Shown here one piece after another: positions 28,261 to 35,549 of a stretch of 64,000 nt of DNA. A model generated the notes under the pieces. That model was given only the letters and a program-made list of their open reading frames with translations. It was not told the DNA's origin and ran no database searches. A program made the position numbers and the translations under genes. How positions within the stretch are numbered: the first letter of the stretch is position 1; each line of letters begins with the position of its first letter. Source of the stretch: Bryobacteraceae bacterium (lineage in GTDB: Bacteria; Acidobacteriota; Terriglobia; Bryobacterales; Bryobacteraceae); NCBI GenBank assembly GCA_025056455.1, contig JANWVY010000001.1, positions 215,757-279,756 of the forward strand, written 5' to 3'.

Positions 28261-29727
28261 TTAGCGAGTTTTGGGGCTAGGAGGATTCGGATCTTCCACC
28301 ACGGTGTCAAACATCGCTGTCTGGACTTTTCCGCTGCGCCGGATTTGGATGAAAACCCGGTAGTCTCCAGGCTGGGGGAATCCATAGGGGAAGGTCACCT
28401 CTGAAGGTAGGGCCATGGCATGCATGTGGTGCCCGGCGTGGGGATCCGCTTCAGACTTTTGCGCCAGGCTCAAGGCGGCCATGGGCACCGATCCTGTGGG
28501 GTGAACGTGTGCAAAGACGCTGCGGTCTCGCTTGACAAAGGCGGCGTGGCCTAGCATCCCCATGTACAACTCCATATCCGGAACGGGCTGCCCGTCAGGG
28601 CCCTCCACGCGGAACCGGAAGGCATGCGCGCGCTTGACAGGGAACGTGTCAGACGACCTCTCCCAGATCATCTTCGAGCCATCCTCAAAGACAAAAGTCC
28701 GGTTTTTCGGGTCGGCTTGGGATAACGGATGTCCGCTGCCAGCCGAGTCATCACCGGAGAGGGGTTTGCCAGCGATCGCCGGTAGCGTGATTTCCGCCAC
28801 CATCGTTTCGGGCAGGCCAGATTCGTGAACGACATCCGCGAACAGGGCATACGAGCCGGCCGGCATAGGAGGAAGGTCATGAGTGAATACGCCGCTGGCG
28901 GTCATTTCCGGGTGCAGGTGCCAGACGCGTTCCATCTCTGGCAGCCGGATGACGTAAAGATGCATCAGGTGGTTATGGTCGGGGACGAAATCATCGACTC
29001 TTCGCCCCAACCAGCCCGGATCGCTCAAGGTGAGCTGGAGCTTCGAACCGCCAACCAGTGCGGCATCCATGCGCAACGGCTTATAGATGATACGCCCGTA
29101 GCTGTTGGCCTCAGCAGTCCACCAAGCGTTACCCAAATACAGGACCGCGATAACGAGCAGGGCCGTCAGCACCATGGTGCGGCGAGCGCGCTGGCGCATT
29201 TCAGGTGTTGGTTGCTGGCCAGGTTCGAGTTTCGCCTCCCGAGAGGCAGCTCCAGCGATGCTGACCGCGCCGGCACACAGAACAAGTCCCAGAATTGAAA
29301 GCAAGATCGCCAGCCCGGTCTGCATGCGTTCGGTTTTATTGGCTAAAGCCGGTACGGGAACGGCGAGCTCCCCCTTGCCCTGTCCCCCTTCGACGCTGAC
29401 CCGGACCTGCCACGAGCCGCTAGTCATCATCCACAGCGATCCCGTGAAAAACTGCGGGTCGTCTTTCGAGCGCTCGGCAAGGTCCGGGGTCGGAGCAAAC
29501 TTCGCCCCCGCTCCGGTCATGGGCAAGGGCACAATCCGCACCTGGGAGACATCCTTTGCGCTGGTGCGGATCTCCACTTGCGCGACGCCAGGAATCACTA
29601 GCGGCGGGCGGATGGCGATGAACAGAGGATACGGTCCTGCCTTACCTTCCAAAAAGACGTCGGGGCTTCCGACGTGCGCGTCTGCCCTAGGGAGGGCAAG
29701 CCAGAGGACAACGGCGAGTAAAACCAC
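28261..29727 (-). CDS. Membrane-bound His-rich protein with CopC/YtkA-like periplasmic domains
   Basis: The protein has 488 residues. GTG 29727 lies after a G-rich ribosome site and gives a signal peptide (VVLWLALPRADA). An extracytoplasmic Ig-like domain (residues about 20-130) is followed by a hydrophobic helix (about 140-160), a second helix (about 190-210) and a larger C-terminal beta-rich part. Metal-binding side chains are dense there: HNHLMHLYVIRLPEMERVWH, HVHPTGSVPM and HAGHHMHAM. Sequence style resembles FixH/YtkA/CopC-type copper proteins; the exact family is not recognised. It is the last gene of a unit with DUF1080 and the multi-spanning protein, 12 bp after the latter. Confidence 0.8.
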   Translation of the reverse strand: MVLLAVVLWLALPRADAHVGSPDVFLEGKAGPYPLFIAIRPPLVIPGVAQVEIRTSAKDVSQVRIVPLPMTGAGAKFAPTPDLAERSKDDPQFFTGSLWMMTSGSWQVRVSVEGGQGKGELAVPVPALANKTERMQTGLAILLSILGLVLCAGAVSIAGAASREAKLEPGQQPTPEMRQRARRTMVLTALLVIAVLYLGNAWWTAEANSYGRIIYKPLRMDAALVGGSKLQLTLSDPGWLGRRVDDFVPDHNHLMHLYVIRLPEMERVWHLHPEMTASGVFTHDLPPMPAGSYALFADVVHESGLPETMVAEITLPAIAGKPLSGDDSAGSGHPLSQADPKNRTFVFEDGSKMIWERSSDTFPVKRAHAFRFRVEGPDGQPVPDMELYMGMLGHAAFVKRDRSVFAHVHPTGSVPMAALSLAQKSEADPHAGHHMHAMALPSEVTFPYGFPQPGDYRVFIQIRRSGKVQTAMFDTVVEDPNPPSPKTR

Positions 29728-29739
29728 AAACGCCCCCCA

Positions 29740-30915
29740 CTACCGTCGGATCAACCGCATCCAGTTCCCCCAAGCAAAGCCGGCGCGCATGGAGACGATG
29801 GCGAAAGCAAGCGCCAGCGCCATGCCTTGGATGAAGTGCGGCTCGGTCGGGAGGAAGACGCGCCGGAACAAGTACGATTGTGGGTGCGTGTAGTAGCCGA
29901 AATAGTGGGCCCCGAAGAATGCGTTTCGCGCCCCATCCGACATCAGGAAGTTGGCAAACGGCCACTGGACCGCCACAAAAGCCCCTACAAAAACCACTCC
30001 CGATACGACAGCGAGCAGCCAAGAGCTCCAGCCTTCCGTTTTTCGCCACAACAGGTCGAGCAAAACGGCGGGAACAATCAAGAGGAGAGGAAAGTCCGGG
30101 GGCACGAAGTGGGTCACCGGGTAGTAAACGGGCCCGAGTTTCGGTTCAGCAGGAAAAAGGGGCAAGATGAGGATGCACAGGATGAGAAAAAGTGAATAAA
30201 TTCCGGTGGTGATGGTCGCCGCCCAGCGCAAACCAGAGGCGCGGGCCAGTCCCGCCAGAACGACAGGGACCGCCACCGCGATTCTTTGATAAAAAGCCGC
30301 CGTGTGCATCTGAATCCGGCCGGTTAGTTCCATCAGGAAAACCATGACCAGGACAATCAGCATCGCGCCGATGTAAAGAAAGATGGCGTTCAGGCGGCTT
30401 TTGACAGGCCCTTGAGCCCGGTTCATGTGTCCGAGGGTTAAGATGAGGGCCCCAGTGATGACCATGGCCACACCCAGAATGAGCAGCGCATGAGGGGGAC
30501 TGACAATCTTGACGTCCAGGCCGTAGGCGTTATGCCACCAATCATCAAACGGGGCTGAGGTCAGCATCGCTACTCCGCCCCAAGCTACGAGAAACGCGCC
30601 GAGTGGGGCGCGAAAACCCCACATGGCGACTGTGGCTTCGTCTTTGACGGCTCCAAAGGTGCGCGAAAGGATCAAGTAAGCGCATGTCAGACCACCCACT
30701 ACGCCGCAGAGATAAATTGCGATGTGGGCGGGAGTCCAGAACGTATCGCGGCCGATGGAGCGGTGCCACGAAATATCCCAGTGTCCTCCGATCATGGCCG
30801 AAGTAACGGCAAAGACGGCGCACCAGATGTACCAGGGAATCGTGGCGGTGGAGGTATGCGCGGCTGCCTGTTCCCGAACCACGGCTGGAGACGGCGCTGT
30901 CAGGCTGCTGGCCAT
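29740..30915 (-). CDS. Multi-spanning membrane protein with duplicated WH-x3-GxD-Px-H motif
   Basis: The protein has 391 residues and about ten predicted transmembrane segments. Conserved-looking polar residues are gathered in two similar motifs: HWDISWHRSIGRDTFWTPAH (residues about 45-64) and DDWWHNAYGLDVKIVSPPH (about 124-142). Both fit W-H-x3-G-x-D-x(4,5)-P-x-H, which suggests an internal duplication and a metal or cofactor site on the outer face. A good ribosome site (GAGGAGG) precedes ATG 30915. It lies 27 bp after DUF1080 and 12 bp before the His-rich gene. I do not recognise a named family; a copper or haem role is inference. Confidence 0.82.
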   Translation of the reverse strand: MASSLTAPSPAVVREQAAAHTSTATIPWYIWCAVFAVTSAMIGGHWDISWHRSIGRDTFWTPAHIAIYLCGVVGGLTCAYLILSRTFGAVKDEATVAMWGFRAPLGAFLVAWGGVAMLTSAPFDDWWHNAYGLDVKIVSPPHALLILGVAMVITGALILTLGHMNRAQGPVKSRLNAIFLYIGAMLIVLVMVFLMELTGRIQMHTAAFYQRIAVAVPVVLAGLARASGLRWAATITTGIYSLFLILCILILPLFPAEPKLGPVYYPVTHFVPPDFPLLLIVPAVLLDLLWRKTEGWSSWLLAVVSGVVFVGAFVAVQWPFANFLMSDGARNAFFGAHYFGYYTHPQSYLFRRVFLPTEPHFIQGMALALAFAIVSMRAGFAWGNWMRLIRR

Positions 30916-30942
30916 CTGAAATCCTCCTCACAAAATTGAAAT

Positions 30943-31569
30943 TCAGTTCTTTTTGACTGAAATTTCTTTGAAATAAACCGTAGACTGCGCATCGTGATTT
31001 TGCAAACCAATGTAGCCTTCATCGGGGCGCGGCCCACGGACCGGCTCATACCATCTCTTACGCGGGGGCACTTCTTGGTCGCCCCGGAATTCATTGACTT
31101 TCTCCCCGTTCAAAAAAACCGTTGTGGTTTGGCCTTGAAGCACAATATCCATGATGTTCCACTCACCTGGCGGCTTTTGATTGCGGAGAGAAACCTTCGA
31201 AAGCGAGTAAATCGCTCCAGTGGAATGCCACTCATCACCAGCGGCATCGATTTGGACTTCGTAGCCGTTGTGCACGGCGTACCAGGGGTCGGGCGGAGGT
31301 TCGGGCAAACGAATCACCACCCCTGAGTTGTCGCGGGGGCCGGAAGTTTTAAAGACGACACGGATGGTTGCATTGCCAATTTTTTTTCCCGTGTAGTAGA
31401 GCAGCCCCATGCCGCCTTCCGTCTTCATTAAGCCATCCTCGACGACAAAGCGGCCCGGTCCCACCATCTTCCATCCACTCAAGTCCTTCCCGTTAAACAA
31501 GGGCTCCCACTCAGCGGCAACGGCAGCGCGCGACAGGAGAATCAGGGCGGCAACCGGCACGGCATGCAT
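30943..31569 (-). CDS. DUF1080 family secreted protein (3-keto-disaccharide hydrolase-like)
   Basis: The protein has 208 residues, with a signal peptide (VPVAALILLSRAAVA). The DUF1080 concanavalin-like domain starts at EPLFNGKDLSGW and continues with FKTSGPRDNSGVVIRLP, EWNIMDIVLQG and YIGLQNHDAQSTVYFKEI, all standard for the family. Related proteins hydrolyse 3-keto-glycosides in the periplasm. It is the first gene of a three-gene minus-strand unit, although its link with the two membrane proteins may be only transcriptional. Confidence 0.9.
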   Translation of the reverse strand: MHAVPVAALILLSRAAVAAEWEPLFNGKDLSGWKMVGPGRFVVEDGLMKTEGGMGLLYYTGKKIGNATIRVVFKTSGPRDNSGVVIRLPEPPPDPWYAVHNGYEVQIDAAGDEWHSTGAIYSLSKVSLRNQKPPGEWNIMDIVLQGQTTTVFLNGEKVNEFRGDQEVPPRKRWYEPVRGPRPDEGYIGLQNHDAQSTVYFKEISVKKN

Positions 31570-31737
31570 ACAGTTTTATTGTACCGGCGAAGCGGATTGC
31601 TCCCTTGGCCTGTCCAGGATCGCTAAACAATCCGAACTGAGAAAGTGTTTCACAGGCCCCCGCAAGCGGCTTCAAACGTAGTACTCTCGTGCGAGGAGAT
31701 TCTATTTCTACCGTTAGGCTGTCGGGAGGGTATTTGC

Positions 31738-32397
31738 ATGAAGAGGTTTATTTTCGCGCTGTCGGCATACGCCATGTTTGCTCAACCTCCACAAGCAAAC
31801 CGGCCACCGATGACCTTTTTCGTCACCAGCGTGGGGATGGGCGATGGCGCAAACCTGGGCGGTCTTGCTGGAGCGGATGCACACTGCCAAAAGTTAGCTG
31901 CAGCGGCGGGCGCCGGGGATCGAACTTGGCGCGCTTATCTCAGCACGCAGGCCACGGATGGAAAGCCGGCAGTGAATGCGCGTGACCGGATTGGCAGCGG
32001 TCCCTGGCACAATTATCGAGGTACGCTGATCGCGCGGGATCTGGCGCACCTGCACGGCGACACGCTGGAGCTGGCCCGGCTCGGAAACCTCATTACGAAA
32101 AACAACGCGCTTACTGAGAAGGGCGAGATTGTAAACGGCGTCGGGGATAAGCCCAACAAGCACGACATCCTGACAGGCACGCAACCAGACGGTCGCGCCT
32201 TTACCGACACGGCGGACCACACCTGCAAAAACTGGACTAGCAATGGAGAAGGCAGCGCCCAGGTGGGCCATCACGATCGCAATGGCGGCGGGATCTCGTG
32301 GAACTCCACACACGGCTCTCGCGGATGCAGTCAAGAGAATCTGGTGGCCACGGGTGGAGCTGGGTTGTTCTACTGTTTCGCCGTTACTGGCCAATAG
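31738..32397 (+). CDS. Secreted DUF1554/endostatin-like lectin-fold protein
   Basis: The protein has 219 residues. ATG 31738 lies 7 nt after GGGAGGG and opens with a signal peptide (KRFIFALSAYAMFA). The core has FFVTSVGMGDGANLGGLAGA and CQKLAAAAGAGDRTWRAYLS near the N-terminus. Later come ARDRIGSGPWHNYRG, KHDILTGTQPDGRA and the C-terminal HDRNGGGISWNSTHGSRGC. This pattern matches a widespread family of extracytoplasmic proteins with a C-type-lectin/endostatin-like fold. Ligand and role are unknown. The frame extends upstream of the signal peptide, but that part has no support. Confidence 0.8.
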   Translation: MKRFIFALSAYAMFAQPPQANRPPMTFFVTSVGMGDGANLGGLAGADAHCQKLAAAAGAGDRTWRAYLSTQATDGKPAVNARDRIGSGPWHNYRGTLIARDLAHLHGDTLELARLGNLITKNNALTEKGEIVNGVGDKPNKHDILTGTQPDGRAFTDTADHTCKNWTSNGEGSAQVGHHDRNGGGISWNSTHGSRGCSQENLVATGGAGLFYCFAVTGQ

Positions 32398-32449
32398 GCT
32401 TGCCGCCTCGAACTCGTCGGATCCCACAGAGAAGGCGTAAGCTTTTTTC

Positions 32450-34129
32450 GTGCCGCTCATGTTCGCCCGAGGGTTGTTCGTCGTCTTCTACGGTCTTGTG
32501 GTTTTCGAGCGTCCGCTAGTTGGCCAGAGTCTAGAACGCCACCACGCTCGTTCCGTGGTCATCGCCCGGCAGGGGATTGCGGCCACAAGTCAAGTTCTCG
32601 CCTCCCAGTCCGCTGCGCAGATTCTGGGCCGCGGCGGTTCGGCGGTGGACGCGGCCATCGCGGCGAATGCTGTGCTCGGGGTCACCGAACCGATGATGTG
32701 CGGCTTGGGTGGCGACTTATTTGTGCTTTACTGGGAAGCCAAAAGCAGGAAGCTCGTGGGATTGAACGCAAGCGGGTGGTCTCCCCGAAAGCTCACCATT
32801 GAGCTTTTGAAGCAGCGCAAGATTGAGTCCATGCCATCGAGCGGCATTCTCAGCGCCACGGTGCCGGGCACAGTCGATGGCTGGCGTAAAATGCATCAAC
32901 GCTACGGCAGGCTTCCCTGGGAAAGCCTGTTTCGTGACGCCATTTTTTATGCGGAGCACGGCTTCCCGGTTCATGAAATCGCGGCCAGCGCTTGGGATGA
33001 AAAAAGGCTGTCGCTAACGAGCGAGAGTAAGCGTGTTTTTCTGCCCCATGGTAAAGCTCCGCGCGCGGGAGAACTATTCCGCAATCCTGACCTCGCCCGG
33101 GCGCTCCGGCTGATTGCCAAAGAAGGTCCTGAGACCTTCTACAAAGGTGAGATCGCGAGGGCGATCCTCCGCACCTCGGAAAAGCTCCAGGGCGTGATGG
33201 AAGCGGCTGACCTTGCTGATTTCTCCTCGGAATTCGTCGAACCCATTTTCACCGACTACCGGGGCTGGAGGGTGTACGAATTGCCTCCGAATGGCCAGGG
33301 CCTGGCGGCGCTTCAGATGCTCAACATGATGGAGCTGAGCCCACCTTCGCCCTCCGGGCCGCACAGCCCCGCTGAAATGCACAAAAAGATTGAAGCGATG
33401 AAGCTTGCCTATGGCGATCTACAAAGCTATGTCGCCGACCCGAGATTTGTGCAACTGCCGCTTCCCGGTCTGCTCTCCAAAGAATACGCAAAACAGCGCG
33501 CCGCGCGAATCCATCCCGAAAAGGCAAATTGCGAGATGAAGCCAGGTCATCCGCCATCGAGCGACACGACCTATCTGGCAATTGTAGATGCGGAAGGCAA
33601 CATTGCCTCCTGGATCCAGAGCATCTCCAGCGTATTCGGTTCAGGCGTCGTGGTGGAGGGCATGGGTTTTCACCTGCACAATCGCGGCGCAGGTTTCCAG
33701 CTGGACGCCAAACATCCAAACGGCCTCGCGGGCCGTAAGCGTCCCTTTCATACCATCATTCCCGGATTTCTCGAGAAAGGCGACATCCGGATTGGCTTTG
33801 GGATCATGGGCGGATCCAACCAACCGCTCGCGCACGCTCAATTTGTCTCCCATGTCGTCGATTACGGGATGGACATCCAAGCCGCACTGGAGGCCGCGCG
33901 CTTTACCAAGCGTAACCGTGGGGGCTGCGACGTGCAGATCGAATCGCGAGTGGGACTGACCACAATTGAGGCGCTAACGGCACTCGGCCACCAGGTGAGC
34001 GTCAGGAAGGCCTACTCACCAGTTATGGGTCGAGGAAATGCGGTCTTACACGACGCCTCGCGCCAGCTCAACTTTGGAGCAAGTGATCCCCGGGCCGATG
34101 GAGCGGCGATTCCAGCCCCCATCCCTTAA
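32450..34129 (+). CDS. ggt: Gamma-glutamyltransferase
   Basis: This N-terminal-nucleophile hydrolase cleaves the gamma-glutamyl bond of glutathione and related peptides, usually in the periplasm. The 559-residue protein begins with a signal-like hydrophobic stretch (FARGLFVVFYGLVVF). GGSAVDAAIAANAVLGVTEP and MCGLGGDLFVLYW lie in the large subunit. The autocleavage Thr is expected in SSDTTYLAIVDAEGN, and FGSGVVVEGMGFHLHNRG follows. The frame starts at GTG 32450; ATG 32459 is an equal alternative, and there is no strong ribosome site. It is monocistronic. Confidence 0.92.
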   Translation: MPLMFARGLFVVFYGLVVFERPLVGQSLERHHARSVVIARQGIAATSQVLASQSAAQILGRGGSAVDAAIAANAVLGVTEPMMCGLGGDLFVLYWEAKSRKLVGLNASGWSPRKLTIELLKQRKIESMPSSGILSATVPGTVDGWRKMHQRYGRLPWESLFRDAIFYAEHGFPVHEIAASAWDEKRLSLTSESKRVFLPHGKAPRAGELFRNPDLARALRLIAKEGPETFYKGEIARAILRTSEKLQGVMEAADLADFSSEFVEPIFTDYRGWRVYELPPNGQGLAALQMLNMMELSPPSPSGPHSPAEMHKKIEAMKLAYGDLQSYVADPRFVQLPLPGLLSKEYAKQRAARIHPEKANCEMKPGHPPSSDTTYLAIVDAEGNIASWIQSISSVFGSGVVVEGMGFHLHNRGAGFQLDAKHPNGLAGRKRPFHTIIPGFLEKGDIRIGFGIMGGSNQPLAHAQFVSHVVDYGMDIQAALEAARFTKRNRGGCDVQIESRVGLTTIEALTALGHQVSVRKAYSPVMGRGNAVLHDASRQLNFGASDPRADGAAIPAPIP

Positions 34130-34175
34130 GTGTTGGAACCTGCACTTCGAATGCTGGCGCACCAGCTGGCCACGT

Positions 34176-35522
34176 TTAGGCAAGAATCTCGCGGGCGACC
34201 ACCCCGTGCACGTCAGTGAGGCGGAAATCCCTTCCACCATAGCGATAGGTAAGCCGCGTATGATCCAGGCCCAGCAAGTGCAAGATCGTAGCATGCAGAT
34301 CGTGAAGATGGATCTTGCCTTCCACCGCAGCGCCGGTCACTGGGTCGGTGGCACCGTAGCGCAGGCCAGCCTTCACTCCGCCCCCAGCCATCCACATGGT
34401 GAATCCGCGGTTGTTGTGATTGCGGCCATCGGTTGATTGTCCGGCGGTCGTCCGGCCGAATTCCCCACCCCAGACCAGCAAGGTGTCCTTCAACATATCG
34501 CGCTGTTTGAGGTCGGCAATCAGAGCGGCCACAGGCTGGTCAATCTCTCGCGCAGTCTGTCGAATCCGCTGCCGCAAGTTGCTGTGATGATCCCAGTTGC
34601 CATGGCTGATTTCAATGAATCGCACGCCAGCTTCTGCTAGCCGTCGCGCGAGAAGGCACTGCGTACCGAAATCCCTGGTCTGGGGATCATCCAGTCCGTA
34701 GAGTTTGCGGATGGCGTCGCTTTCACCTTTTAAGCTCAGAACTTTGGGAACAGCGCTTTGCATTCGAAAGGCAAGCTCGTAGGATTCGATCACACCCTCC
34801 AGCTCAGGATCGACTTTCGCTTTTTCGAGAAAGCCTCGATTGAGTGATTGAATCAGATCCAACTGTTTGCGCTGCTCCTCGCGGCCGAGCTCCTGGTTGT
34901 CGATGTTAGGCAGCTTGCCGCTGCGCGTCTGATACGGTGTGCCTTGATAAGCCGCGGGGAGAAAAGCGGAGCCATAGTTCTGCGCGCCGCCAAGCGGCGC
35001 GGGATTGATTGTGATGAAACCGGGTAAATCTTGATTTTCGGTGCCCAGGCCATAGACGACCCAAGCTCCCAGCGAGGGACGCACAAAATTGAAACTGCCT
35101 GTATGCAAGTGGATCGTCGCCTGGGGATGGGCTGGGGAATCGGTGTGCAAGCCGTTCAGGATGCACAGCTCATCGGCCTGTTTGGCGAGATGGGGAAACA
35201 GCTCAGATATGAAATGTCCACTCTGGCCATGTTGCGCGAAACGAAATGCGGGAGCCATGAGGGAGGACGATTTTTGCGCCGCGGAAGCCAGCTCGGCACT
35301 GTACTCGAAGGTCTCGTACTGGCTCGGGGCGCCTTGCATGAAAAGGAAAATGACCCGTTTCGCCCGAGCGGGAAAATGGGGCTGCCGGGGCGCGAGGGGA
35401 CTGCGGTAATTGCTTGCGGCCGAAGCGAGACTTGCGAAGGCAAGATAGCCGAAGCCGCAGCCCCAACTCTGCAGTAGCTGCCGACGGCTGAGCACCCCGA
35501 GGCCAGAAGGTTGCATCCTCAT
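34176..35522 (-). CDS. DUF1501 family protein, Tat-exported
   Basis: The protein has 448 residues. ATG 35522 lies 7 nt after GGAGGAGG, so the frame's longer start at 35546 is rejected. The twin-arginine signal LSRRQLLQSWGCG precedes a hydrophobic stretch. DUF1501 motifs include VIFLFMQGAPSQYETFE, RFIEISHGNWDHHSN, VWGGEFGRT and GRNHNNRGFTMWMAGGGVK, with metal-binding-like His/Asp residues of the alkaline-phosphatase-type fold. It lies 27 bp after the DUF1553 cytochrome gene and is its usual partner; substrate unknown. Confidence 0.93.
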   Translation of the reverse strand: MRMQPSGLGVLSRRQLLQSWGCGFGYLAFASLASAASNYRSPLAPRQPHFPARAKRVIFLFMQGAPSQYETFEYSAELASAAQKSSSLMAPAFRFAQHGQSGHFISELFPHLAKQADELCILNGLHTDSPAHPQATIHLHTGSFNFVRPSLGAWVVYGLGTENQDLPGFITINPAPLGGAQNYGSAFLPAAYQGTPYQTRSGKLPNIDNQELGREEQRKQLDLIQSLNRGFLEKAKVDPELEGVIESYELAFRMQSAVPKVLSLKGESDAIRKLYGLDDPQTRDFGTQCLLARRLAEAGVRFIEISHGNWDHHSNLRQRIRQTAREIDQPVAALIADLKQRDMLKDTLLVWGGEFGRTTAGQSTDGRNHNNRGFTMWMAGGGVKAGLRYGATDPVTGAAVEGKIHLHDLHATILHLLGLDHTRLTYRYGGRDFRLTDVHGVVAREILA

Positions 35523-35549
35523 AACGATTCCTCCTCCCATCATCACTTT

